A DNA stretch of 64,000 nt, from NCBI GenBank assembly GCA_024345305.1, contig BRON01000003.1, positions 1,302,001 through 1,366,000 of the forward strand, read 5' to 3'. The first letter of the stretch is position 1, and every line of letters begins with the position of its first letter. This document shows, one piece after another, positions 10,758-22,200 of the stretch. The notes beneath the pieces are model-generated. The model was not told the DNA's origin. It did not search any database and saw nothing but the letters and a program-made list of their open reading frames with translations. Source of the DNA: Mrakia gelida (taxonomy: Eukaryota; Basidiomycota; Tremellomycetes; Cystofilobasidiales; Mrakiaceae). A program made the position numbers and the translations under genes.

Positions 10758-11629
10758 CCCCCCTCCACCCCCTCTTTCACTATGTGGTCTCCTTTGCTTT
10801 GCCTTTGGGCAGAGCGGGAGATTCAGAGCGAACAGATCCTTGATTTCTTCCTCGTTAGCTTTTCGTTGAAGGGAGGAGACGAGACGCGGCAAGATGCGTC
10901 GAGGTGGTTGATGTTGCGCTGGCTTTCGTCTCACCGTCGATTCGGATGATCTGAGTTGCTCGAGATCCTGAAGACCGCATACGGTTGGAAGAGAGAGAAA
11001 AAATATCGTGTTCACCGGCTCGCTGGCAAGAGAGACAGCCAGATGACGCCGTCGTCCGTCCTCTCCTCCCATCATCCATCTCGTCTTTGCCACCCGCGTC
11101 GATTTCTTCATGCTCTCTTCCCTTTCCTACAAGACCCCATGGGGTCCAAGGAAGGGTCTCTCGGGAGTCAACGTCGTGGGATCCCCATCCGACGAGCTGG
11201 AAGATGCAGCGAGGAAGAGTGAAGGGCGTCGAGCTCAACGAGGGCTGAATCGCTGGAGGGTTCGTCTTGCGCCCGTTCGTTCCTCCTTCTTCCTCCTTCT
11301 TCGACGAGTACACTTGAAAGTTGATATTGAGGAGTGTGGTTTAGGTCAAACTCGATATATGCGTGGTAAAGACGATGCGAAGAGACGTGAGCTCGAGACG
11401 AGCTGACCCTCTCTTCATCCCTCCTGCTCGTCTTCCTTGCCACTCCTCCCCTGGCAGCCCAACCGCGTTTCAAAACACCGACCCTCTTCCCATAGCTTCC
11501 GCTCGCTTCTGTTCCTGTTTTTCGACTCGAACGTCGGTATAAAGCGTCGAAAACGCGGGCGGACTTCGGAGGAAACGCCCAGCTCGACCTCTTCCCTGAA
11601 TTCCTTCTTCGTCTCGAACCATCACCACC
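10758..11629. other. Spacer between U2 and the beta-glucosidase gene
   Basis: No reading frame here has splice support or protein-like composition. A short palindrome, GACCCCATGGGGTCC, lies near 11134. The right part is probably the promoter and leader of the beta-glucosidase gene. A second small RNA is possible, but I find no complete box or stem pattern. Confidence 0.45.
11538..11544 (+). promoter_or_regulatory. TATA-like box of the beta-glucosidase gene
   Basis: TATAAAG lies 92 bases before the ATG at 11630, a usual distance for a fungal TATA element, and is followed by a pyrimidine-rich leader. Confidence 0.4.
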
Positions 11630-14600
11630 ATGCCTCCTACTCTCCTCACACACGAAAATCTCAACCCAGAAGCCTTTCTCGCAGAGCTGACGATCGATGA
11701 AAAGATCTCTTTGCTCTCTGGAATCGTGAGCACGACCCTCGAGGCTCCCATCTCGCCTTCGAAGCTTACCGACCCTTCCTTCTTTGTTGAAAAAAGGATA
11801 TGTGGCACACTGCAGCCATCGACCGACTCGGCTTGCCTTCCATCAGGATGTCAGACGGCCCCAACGTGAGTCTCCTCAGCACTCGTTTCTGTTCGACGTC
11901 TCTGACTCGTCGCTTGTCTCCTTCTCTCAGGGAATTCGAGGCACTCGGTTCTTCAACGGAGTCCCTGCCAACTGCTTCCCCTCCGCTTCAGCCTTGGGAG
12001 CAACCTTCGACGTCGACCTCTTGAAGGAAGTCGGGTCTGCTATCGCCGATGAAGCCATCTCGAAGGGAGCTGCGATCTGCTTGGGTCCTAGTGAGTCGCG
12101 AATGGAAAGGGAAGACTCGGACGAAGACGGACGTCGCTCGATGAGGTCTGACCTCTCGCTCTTCCTTCTGTTCTGCAGCTGTCAACATTCAGAGGAACCC
12201 TCTCGCTGGACGTGGATTCGAGAGCTACTCGGAAGATCCACTTCTGTCAGGGAAGGTGAGCTCTGATCTCGTCGAGACTCGTCCTTGCCGGCTTTCGCTG
12301 ACCTCGACGCGCTTCACTCCTTTAGCTCGCTGGAGCCTTCATCAACGGGCTTCAGAGCAAGCACGTCGCTGCAACGATCAAGCACTTCGTCGCAAACGAG
12401 TCAGTCCTCGTGTCTCTCCCTTCACGTTCGAAATCAGCCTAAGTACGCTGACCTTTGCTGTTCGACTTCAGTTCCGAGTTTCAACGAACGAGCATGTCCT
12501 CGGAGGTTCCTGCGAGGGCTTTACGCGAGATCTACCTTCGTCCTTTCGAGATCGCTCTTCGGGATTCGAACCCTTACAGCTTCATGACTGGCGTGAGCTC
12601 GTCTTTTTCGTCGTTCGCAACTCGTCGTCGCGGAGACTGACGCGCGACTGTTTCTTCCTCTCTCCTCGACAGTACAACCGTTTGAACGGAACTCACGTCT
12701 CAGAGTCCAAAGACCTCGTTGATGGGATCTTGAGGAAAGACTGGGGCTTCGAGGGAATGGTCATGGTTAGTTCTGACCGAGGTCGCGTCGAACGAGCGTG
12801 CAGCTGACTGCTCCCTCCTTCCTTCTTCTCCTGATCCCTTTGTTTCCGATCTTTCGCATCTGATGTCTCCAGTCCGACTGGTGGGGTAGCTACTCGTGAG
12901 CTTCGTCGAGCGCATCTCCATAAACGATGGAAGAACGACGCGCTGACTCGTCCTTCGTTCACTCCCTCCTCAGAACGACCGAGTCCATCAAGGCTGGTCT
13001 CGATCTCGAGATGCCAGGTCCGACCATGTACCGAGGAGGTCTTCTGGGTGCTGCTTTACGAGGTGAGAAGCCCTCTCAATTCCTCTCTTTGAGCGTCGAG
13101 CTGACTCTCTCTTCGTCGCACGCGTCCTCTTCTTCCTCAGCCGAGAAAGTCACCGTCGACGACATCGACGCCCGAGCTCTTCAAGTGCTCAGGTTCATCA
13201 AATTCTGCCTTCGAGCTCCCATCTCTTACCCCGACAAGCCTGAGCGTGGGATCGATACTCCTGCAACTCGAGAGCTTCTTCGACGGTCAGCTCGAGACGC
13301 GATCGTTCTCCTCAAGAACGACAAGAAGGTCCTCCCTCTTCAACTCGGTAAGTCCAGATCTCCATCATCTCATCTCGAGGTGCGTTTGACTGACCCATCT
13401 TCGTTCAACGTCGTTCAACAGGAAACATCAAGAAGATCGCCGTTCTCGGTCAAAACGCAGAGCAGACGTTAGTTTCAGGTGGAGGATCGGCCGCCATGAG
13501 GACCTCTCGAGCTATCTCTCCTCTCGCCGGGATTCAGGAGGCAGTTGGGAGCGGTGTAGAGGTAGCTTTCTCTGTCGGAGCGTATGGTTCGTCGCCGTCG
13601 TTCGTCTTTCCGAACGCCCTCTTTTCGAACGCTCACCACGCGACTCGTTCGCCTTCCGTTCCACAGCTCACAAGCTTCTCCCAGCTCTCGGAAAGCTTCT
13701 CAAGACTCCTTCCTCTGGAGGCAAAGCCGTAGGTTTCGATCTTGTCTTCTGGGCTTCGGATCCGTTCGACTCGTCTCCATCGATCGACGTCAACGCGTCG
13801 GTCGCTCAGGCTTACTCTCTTCAACTCGACGACAGTGAGTCCTTTCTTCCACTCTCTCCCGCTCGAGACTCTTGAACACTCGTTCTGAACCTCTCGCCTT
13901 CGCTTCATCGTCCTCTTCCCTCAGCCTACTGCTTCATGTCCAACGATTCGCTTCCTGGAATCAGCGGATCCTTGAACTTCGCTCAGCTCGCCGGACTCTA
14001 CACCCCCGATCGAGATGGAGACTACGAGTTTGGAGTGACTTGTGACGGGAAGGCGAGGATCTTCGTCGATGGGAAGCTCGTCGTGGACAACTGGGATCAT
14101 CAGACTCCAGGAGAGTGAGTCTTCGTGTCGCGTCTCCTTTCGTCCCTGCTCCATCAGATTTCTGACCTCTCTCGCTTCTTTGACTCGTCACCAGGAACTT
14201 CTTCGGTCAAGGAGTAAGTCGTGTAGTCCCTTCGAACAAGTGAAAGACGCGACTGCTGAGCTCTTTCTTCTCCTTCCTCCGTCGCAGACGATCGAGGAAC
14301 GAGGGAGCGTCGCTCTGGTTGCTGGACAAACCTACACTGTCACTCTCAACTTCGTTGGAGGGTTCCGAGCGGACGTTGGAGTCGGAAAGGGAGCCTTCCG
14401 ATTGGGAGCTGCTAGGGTCATCGACGAGGACGAGGAGATCAAGGTCGCATGCGAGCTCGCTCAGAGCTCAGACGCGACGATTCTCGTTTGTGGAACGAAC
14501 GCCGAGTGGGAGAGCGAAGGTGAGTTTCCCTTCCTTCAAAGCTGCCGAGACCTCGCTGCATTCGAATTGACCACCGTATCCTTCGATAACTCGCAGGTTT

Positions 14601-15681
14601 CGACAGAAAGAACATGCGTCTCCCGCCTTCCGTCGACAAGCTCGTCTCTGCTGTTCTCGCCGTCGCTCCCAACACCATCATCGTCAACCAGTCTGGGACT
14701 CCGGTAGAGGTGAGTGATCTCATTCTTCTTATCGTCGACCTCGAGCTTTGTGGCCGCGCTGAACCCGACGCGTTGTTTCTCGAATGAACAGATGCCTTGG
14801 ATCGACGAAGCATCGACGGTCCTTCACTCGTGGTTTGGAGGAAACGAGACAGGACATGCCATCGCCGACATCATCTTCGGCAAGGGCAACCCCAGCGGGA
14901 AGCTCGCTCAGTCGTTCCCTGTCCGTCTCCAAGATTCTCCAGGCTTTTTGGGTTTCCGTGAGTCGCGTCGTCTTCGTCCTCCCTCTCACTCCCTCAAGAC
15001 CTCGACTGACCATTCACCCTACTGATATCAGCTGGCGAGAATGGAAAACTCTTCTATAATGACAACATCTTCGTCGGCTACCGAGGCCTCCTCGAGTTCG
15101 AGTGAGTCTCGTCGAACCTTTGCGCGTCGCTCGTCTCTTCGTTCGCTGACCAAAACGGCTCTTCTTCCAGACGAACGCCACTCTTCCCCTTCGGTGAGCA
15201 TATTCGCGTGATTTGCGTTCCATCATGTCTTCCCTGAACTGACCTCTTCTTCCCTTTTTTAGGTCACGGTCTCTCGTACTCGACCTTCTCTCTCTCCTCT
15301 CTCTCCCTCCCTCGCTCCCCCGTCTTCGCTCCTCCAACTCCCTCCGGAACCATCACCTTCTCCGTCTCCCTCACCAACACTTCAAAGGTCGCTGGATCCG
15401 AGGTCGTCCAAGTCTACATCCTCCCCCCCTCAACGACCAAACTCGAACGACCCAAAAAAGAGCTGAAATCGTTTGCGAAGGTCTACCTCGGAGCCGGAGG
15501 GAAGAAGGACGTCAGCTTCACGCTCGACAAGATCGCCATCTCTTACTGGGATGATAGGAGGGACTGCTGGGTCGCTGAGAAGGGGACCTACGGAATCTGG
15601 ATCGGCAGCAGCTCCGTCGACGAGGGAGCGGTGGTGGGGGAGTTTGGAGTTGAGGAGGAGTTCACTTGGAGGGGTCTCTAG
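11630..15681 (+). CDS. GH3 beta-glucosidase with PA14 domain, probably intracellular
   Basis: Start at 11630 ([20 protein letters not shown]), stop TAG at 15679-15681, with about 19 short introns. The GH3 N-terminal domain shows [65 protein letters not shown] and KHFVAND. The catalytic nucleophile is the Asp of [11 protein letters not shown]. The C-terminal GH3 domain has [31 protein letters not shown] and [13 protein letters not shown], and a fibronectin-III-like end ([19 protein letters not shown]). Between them sits a PA14 domain ([28 protein letters not shown]). There is no signal peptide, so the enzyme should act in the cytosol on small beta-glucosides such as cellobiose taken up by transporters. 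This architecture is usual for fungal intracellular GH3 enzymes of roughly 830-870 residues. Confidence 0.95.
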
Positions 15682-16505
15682 ATATTTAGGCTAGACTAAT
15701 GGGTTGGGTATTTTGCTTTACGATCGGAACTGCTTTTGCTCTCTCACGTTGAAACAAGAAGAGCCGAGAGGGACAGGCCGAGAGGGACAGGAGAACGCGT
15801 CGCACTTGACTCGACGAGCTGCCCTCCCTCGCCTTTTTTCCCTCCGTTTTTCAGCCTCATGCAAGTGTGCAATCCATTCAAAGGATCCTTGGAGTGAGTT
15901 CTCGCTTCTATACAAGACAACGACTCCTCGCTGCCAGAAGCGTGACCAGCGTTACCTTCCTCGAAGCCGTCAAGTTCGAGATCAGCTTTTCGAGCCCTCC
16001 CCTTCGCTCACCATCTTCTCTCCCTCCCTTCCTTCTCTTTTTCTTTTCTCCTTCTCTCTTTCTCTTTCTCCGCACTTCACCCCCTCGCCCAGCTTACAAA
16101 AAGGTTCGTCTGCCTCTCCTTTTCATCCCCTATCTGGCGTGGCTCGAAGAAGAAGAAGAAGGAAGAGCTCCTCTCCCTTCCTTCCTTCTCCCCTCCTCCC
16201 CTCCCCCCCTTTCCCCTGCCTCCTTCGTGTGATGATAACTATAGATGACGAGTCGGACAAAAACACACTCTCTTTCCAAACCACCCACTATGGCTTTCCT
16301 ATCGTTTCTTTCCCGTTTTGGGAGAGGAACACCAGGAGAGTCGGGAGGGAGTAGATCGAGGGTGCAACGAGACGATAATCTTTTTTTGCTATGGCTAGCG
16401 TTTACCTGATCCTCTTTCTCTACTACAACCTTCTTCTGCCTCGTCCCCTCGTCGAGAAGCATGTACTGACCTCGCTCTCTTCTTTCACGAACCGCTCTCG
16501 ATCAG
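15682..16505. other. Spacer between the beta-glucosidase and Tsr4 genes
   Basis: A strongly pyrimidine-rich stretch of about 200 bases (15990-16220) is the only marked feature. It could be promoter or leader sequence of the following gene. I see no supported coding or RNA gene. Confidence 0.45.
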
Positions 16506-18394
16506 ATGGCAGACACCCACGACGACGACGCCGACTCTTCTTGGTCCTCCGACTCTTCCGCTTCTTCCTCGTCCTCGTCCTCCTCTCTCGCCACCACCAC
16601 CCTCCTCGGTCTACCAGATGGAGCCATCACTGTCGCCAGTGATGTTTCGGACCCCCAGGTCTCTCGACTCGGAGGTCCCCCTTCCTTCCTTCCCACCCTC
16701 AACATCTCCCCTCCCATCGCTTCGACCTCCTGCCCGAGCTGCAGTTCGCCTATGGAGCTGCTCGTTCAGCTTTACGCTCCTCTCGAAGGCAGTGTGGATG
16801 ACCGAGTTGTTTACGTTTGGGGATGTGCGAGAGCCGGGTGTCAGGGAGAGGGAAGGAAGGGCAGGTGCGTCCTCCCTCTTCGGTTGAGGTCGTCGTCGTC
16901 TTCCCTCGCAAGTTTTACTTACTCGTCGTCTTTCCCTGTCATATTCCATGTTCTCTTTCATCACAATCCAACGAAAACCTGAGAGTAGCATTCGAGCCTT
17001 TTCGTCCATCAAGAGGAACGACAAGTTTGCAACCGTGAAGGAGAGGAAAGCTGCGAAGAAGGCGGCTCGTCAAGCTGCTGCTGCCACACCAGCTCCTGCA
17101 GCTGTGATCTCTTCCAACCCTTTCTCGGTGAGTCCAAACCACGACGGCACGCTGTTCCGACGCGAGCTGACTCCCGACGTCTTCTCTACAGACCTCGACT
17201 CCCGCCTCCGCGTCCAATCCTTTCAACCCTTTCGCCGCTTCTACACCCGACGCTGCCTCCAACCCCTTCGCTACCGCATCCAACCCCTTCGCGCCTACAT
17301 CAGCCTTTTCGTCGGAAGCGACTCCTCAGCCTCCAGTCGACGCTCTGGGATCCAAGGTCGCCGACCTCTCTCTCGTCGCCGAGTCGTCGAAAGAGATCGT
17401 CGAGGAGGACGACGAGGACGATGAGGAGTCCGAGAAGCTCGATTCAGGTAAGTTCATCTCTCCGACTGTTTGAAACTCTCATCTCCGTGACCGCGAGCTG
17501 ATCTCTTTCCAATGTCTCTTCCACAGCGTGGTCGACCGTCCCCGCCTACCCTCCCGTCTACCTCTCGACTCAAACCGAATACATCCCCAAACCGCGTCTC
17601 TCCAAGGCGCAGAAGGCAGCTCAAGCGGCTTCTCTCGCTGCTACCTCTCCTGGATCTGCTGAGTCCGGTCTTGCTGCCCTCGCAGGGAAGAAGCCCGTCG
17701 ATTGGGACACCGAGGGATACGTCAAGGGAAGTGGGATCCCTGGAGCCGACGAGCTGTTCGAGAGGTTCTTGGACCGACTGAGCTCGGAGCCTGAGCAGGT
17801 CATCAGGTTCGTCAAACTTCCTTCTTGGCCGTCGAGATGAAAGAAGAGGCGTCGAGCTGACCAGCTTTCGTCGCGTCTCATTCTCGTTCTTGTCGTTCGT
17901 TCAGATACGACTTCGGAGCCTCTCCCCTTCCCTACTCCTCCACCTCGAAACTCCACTCCCTCCTCTTCCCTCCCAAAGCCGGTACCCAACCCATCCCATC
18001 CTCTACTCGATCCTCCACTACTCCCTCCGCCGTCGCTCCTCTCCCACCTCGTCGCGGCCCTTACGACGCGAAGAAGGTTCCCTCCTGCCCTCGCTGCAAG
18101 GGAGAGCGAGTGTTCGAGATGCAGCTCACCCCTGTGCTGCTCAACCTCCTCAAGGTCGACCAGATCGTCGACACTTCGTCGTCCGAATCGAAGGAGAAGA
18201 GCGCCGGAGAGGTGGACGCGGAGGAGGCGAGGAGGAGGGAGTTGGAGAGAGTGCTGGGGAAGAAGAAGTTTGGAGGAGAGGCCGAGAAGGAGAGAACTGG
18301 GATGGAGTGGGGGTCGGTGTGTGTGTTCAGTTGTCTCGTTGGTTGTGGTGGAGAGTGGGGAGAGGAGTGGGTCGGAATTGAGTGGGAGGATTAG
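16506..18394 (+). CDS. TSR4: Tsr4/PDCD2-family ribosome-assembly chaperone
   Basis: Start at 16506 (MADTHDDDADSSWSSDSSAS), stop TAG at 18392-18394, with about four introns. The N-terminal domain has the family pattern LGGPPSFLP, then STSCPSCSSPMELLVQLYAP, then DRVVYVWGCARAGCQG, a treble-clef zinc site. The middle is an Asn-Pro-Phe-rich linker. The PDCD2_C domain includes VDWDTEGYVKGSGIPGADEL, FERFLDRLSSEPEQVIRYDF, VPSCPRCKGERVFEMQLTP, LLNLLKVDQIVD and the end WGSVCVFSC, giving the second pair of zinc cysteines. Yeast Tsr4 and human PDCD2 bind nascent ribosomal protein uS5 (Rps2) and deliver it to the nucleus for 40S assembly. An acidic/basic insertion (SESKEKSAGEVDAEEARRRE) lies inside the C-terminal domain. 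The NPF repeats (SNPFS, SNPFN, SNPFAP) are unusual. Confidence 0.9.
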
Positions 18395-19244
18395 AGAGGG
18401 AGCGGACGGAGAGATGAGGCGTGCTTCGTTGTTCTACTTTCAGCTTGACTCATATATGGTAGTCTCTAATCCGCCATCCAGCGGCCCATCGCTCTGCGAA
18501 AGAGAGTCGGGATGCCGTCCGTCGTCGAGGACGAGGGTCGTGAAGGCGAGCGAAATGGGTGAGCTCGAATCGACTCGACGACCCTCCTTCCCTTGACCGT
18601 CATCTCTCCCCTCACCCTCTTCTTGATCTGGCTCACCGCTTTCTTCTCGCCTCTTGCAGTGCGTCGGACAAGGATGACCTCGGCCGAAGATCATGCTCTG
18701 GAAAGTCTTCGATCAAAGGCTTCCGACCTTCGAATCTCGCCTCGCTCCTCCTCCCCGCCGCCAGCTTCCAGTCGGTCCTTCAGCCTTCGATCCTCCTCCC
18801 TTAGGATCGCAACGATTACCTCACGTTTAATATACGTAAGCCTTCTGACAACATTCGCATCGAAGGCTGCATGGCCCTCCAGCCTTCCTCGTTGAGTCTT
18901 CAACCGAACTGATGACTCAAACAATTCTCGAGGAAGGAAGGAAGGCTGGACGGGACCTTCCTTTCGAGTATAAGTTTCGCACATCCCTCGCCACCTCCTT
19001 CCTTCCCTCACCCATCACCTCCCTTCACACTCCTCTCGCTCTTCCTCGCTCGAAAACCCTGGTGGTTATCTCTCCCCTCGTCGCATTTGCAGGTCAAACA
19101 CAACTCCCTCCTCCCTCTCCTCTCATCACCTCCTCTCTTCCAATCCTTCCACTTGTCGGCCGGTCCTTCAACACCCTCATCCTCTTCTAGCCTCTCCACC
19201 TCTCCACTCCTCAGCTCTATAACCGACCTCTCACCTTAGCTACC
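18395..19244. other. Promoter region of the histidine-rich gene
   Basis: This spacer should hold the 3' region of TSR4 and the promoter and leader of the gene starting at 19245. A TATAA sits at 19219-19223 and a TATAAG at about 18969. A weak two-exon reading (18512-18804) is listed separately. Confidence 0.4.
18512..18804 (+). CDS. Possible small two-exon gene, weakly supported
   Basis: The ATG at 18512 opens MPSVVEDEGREGERNG. A GTGAGC donor follows, then an acceptor (CTTGCAG) before an exon reading ASDKDDLGRRSCSGKSSIKG and ending QSVLQPSILLP at a TAG (18802-18804). The spliced product is only about 63 residues. The splice sites are good, but the second exon has ordinary composition and no recognisable motif. 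It could also be a spliced upstream leader of the histidine-rich gene. Confidence 0.25.
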
Positions 19245-22200
19245 ATGTTCATCAACGCTCAAATCGCCCTCGCCATCCTCACCTTCACCAGCGCTCTCGC
19301 TGCTCCCACAACCATCCACGCCGGGAAGGGAGACATCGAGATCCCTGCTGGAGCCAAGGTTCGTCTCTCTTTTCTCTCTCGAGCTCACTCTCCACCGTCA
19401 TCGAGCTCGTTCGGCTGACCTTCGATCTTCTCTTCTTCTTCTCCTCACTCCAGAACGTTCGAGTTCATCAGTCCTACAACACTCACCACCACCACTCGGA
19501 CCCTTCGGATCCCTACGACGAGAAGGTCCACTACCGACTTCCTGATCGTCGATCTAAGCACGAGGTTCGTCTCAGTTCTCGTCGCCTTTCGTTCACGACG
19601 CGTCCCTCTTCTCGTTACCTCGCCTTTATGGCTTTCTTGAAACTCCGACCTCTTGCTGACTTCCCTCTTCATCCTTTACTTCATCATCGTCAGAACTCCG
19701 ACGATATCTCTGCTCCTGGCAAGAAGGGGAAGGGAGAGATGCTCGCTGCTTCCTCCGACGACGACGACGGCAAGCACGTCCCTGGCCACCACCACCGAGA
19801 CGATCGACACCACGGAAGACATCACGGCAAGCACGGCAAGCACGGCAAGAGGCGACACAATTCAGAGGTCGTCTACTCTCACGGTCGACACGGAGTGAGT
19901 CGCGTTCCTTCATTTTGATTCGCCTTCCCGCTCGAGCTTGATGCTGACTCCTCGCCCCTCTACCCCTCTCTCTTTTCTTTTCAGACTACCATCATCACTG
20001 ACGGACACCACCGAAACACTATCATCACCAACGGCCGACACGGACACGTACGTCCTTCGCTCCAACTCGTTTTCCCCTTCGTCGGCTTCGAGACTTGTCC
20101 TGACCTTCCTCGTTTCTTCATTTCCTTCGCCTCTTCGATTCTCCCTCCAGGACAACACCATAATCACCAACGGACGACATGGCCACTTCTCCTTTGCTCG
20201 CCTCTCGCACGAGCTCGTACTGACCTTCGTCGCCTGACCTCTTCTTCCTCTCCTTTTTCTCCTTCCTTCTTCCAGGACAACGTCATCGTCACTGACCGAG
20301 CTCTCAAGGCTCGACACGATAGGACCGTCATCATCGAGGACGGCCACGGCGTCCGTCTCGCTTGATATTCGGTGATCTTTCTCGACAGGTCTCGCCTTCG
20401 CTGACCTTTCCTCCTTTCTTCGCCTTCCCTTGCCCAGCACCACCACGGATACGACCACGATCACGAGCACGATCACGGCCACTACCACGGAGTGAGCAGC
20501 ATTTCTTCGCCTCCCTTTCTCTTCGCTTCGTTCTGACTTCTCCTCTTTCTCGCACCCTCCAGCACAACCACCGACGATCTCCCTCTCCCTCCCCTCACTC
20601 CGAGACTGTTATCTACGAGGACGACGGACATGGCCACCACCACGGAGTGAGTATCTCTCTTCCCCATCTCCACTTCGTTGACGCGACTGAAAACTGACTT
20701 TGTTCCTTTCCAACAGCACGGACACAACCACCACCACCACCGACGAGACATGGAGGAGGACGCTCCCGCTGAGGAGACATCCGTCGACGATCCTGAGGAT
20801 GCTGACGAGGCTTCAACTTCATCGGAGGATCCTGTGCGTTCACAGCTCGATTCTTCGACGCGATCTCGATTCGTCGCTGACCTTCCTTTTCGCTTCTCAA
20901 ACAGATTTCCAACCCCGACGCCGATTCTTCCCTCGCGGCTCGAGACTCGTACTACTACAACGATGAGTGGAGGCACGGTCGACACCACCACCACCACAAG
21001 GGATGGTACTGGAAGGGAACCGACCGACACATCTGGGTCGAGGACGTTTCGAAGCGAGGAGAGCCCGAGCGAGTCGTTGGAGTCGAGGTCTTGAAGGAGA
21101 AGAAGGGAGGAAAGGAGTCTGCTCCTGCTCCTGAGCCTGCTGCCGAGCCGGAGTCTAATCCGGAGATGGAGGAAATGGAGGAGGGAGAGGAGGCTGTCGA
21201 GAAGCGAAGGGTGAGCAGCTTTCTCTTCATTTCTCGGTCACGTCTCGTTCCGAGCTCGTCTTCGCTGACTTCTTCATCCTTTCCTTTCGCAGTACTCCTC
21301 TCACCGACACTCTCACCACCACCACCACCACCACAAGAAGTCGACGGTCAAATCTCGACACTCTGGCGAGACCATCGTCGTTCACGAGGGACACGGTTAC
21401 GATGTGAGTTCTCCCTCCTCCCCTCTTCTTCGCTTCGTCCTTCTCGTCGTCTACAACTCTCTTCTGACTCTCTCCTCATCTTTTTCTGCTTTACAGGGAC
21501 ACGGTCACGGACACCGACATGGAGTTCGTTCTCTATCCCTCTCCCACTTTCCTTCGTCTTCTCGCGTCGACCTCTCGCTGACTCTTCTCGCTTTCCGTTC
21601 TTCTTCTTCAGCACGGTCACTCTCACTCCCACTCTCACGATCACCGAGCTATCTCCAAGAAGGATACGGTGATCGTCGAGGACGGACATGGGCACAGACA
21701 TGGACATGGAGTGCGTTGTATTTCTCTGTTTCTCCCTCGACTTGTCCCTCGCTGACTCTCTTTTCCCTCGCTACTTTTTCGTCCCCAGCACGGCCACGAC
21801 CACTCCCACTCGCATGGACACGGACACCACCACAAGAGGTCTGCGCTCAACTCCAACGAGAAGCGCGATTGGACGAGCGAGGGAACGGCTGGATACATCG
21901 ACGTGACCGTTCGTCCTTCCTTCATGCCTCCTTTCGCCCTCTTCCTCGAGCCCTTTTCTAACCTTATCTTTCCATTCTTTTATCTACAGAGCCCTCTCTT
22001 TGGATCTGATCTTGGTCAGCGAATCGCCTCCCTCGTTCTCTCGGCGGGCAACAGCTCGCTCGCCAACTCGTCCTTCGTTCTCAACGCCTCGAACGGAACC
22101 CGAACCCAGATTTACCTCGTCCCCACCAACTCCAGCAACTTCTCGGCCGAGGAGGAGGGAGACGCTTCCCTCATCGAGGTCTCGTTGAAGATCCCAGTCT

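Noticed and set aside
10900..10985. Possible box C/D snoRNA (TGATG ... CTGA) after the U2 gene
   Set aside because: The C box fits only partly, the terminal stem is five pairs with a loose spacer, and no C'/D' boxes are seen.
20151..20275. A donor directly after GGCCAC in exon 5 of the His-rich gene, to match the other repeats
   Set aside because: The following bases are TTCTCC, with no GT. The next GT (20217) keeps phase 0, so the exon was extended to 20216.
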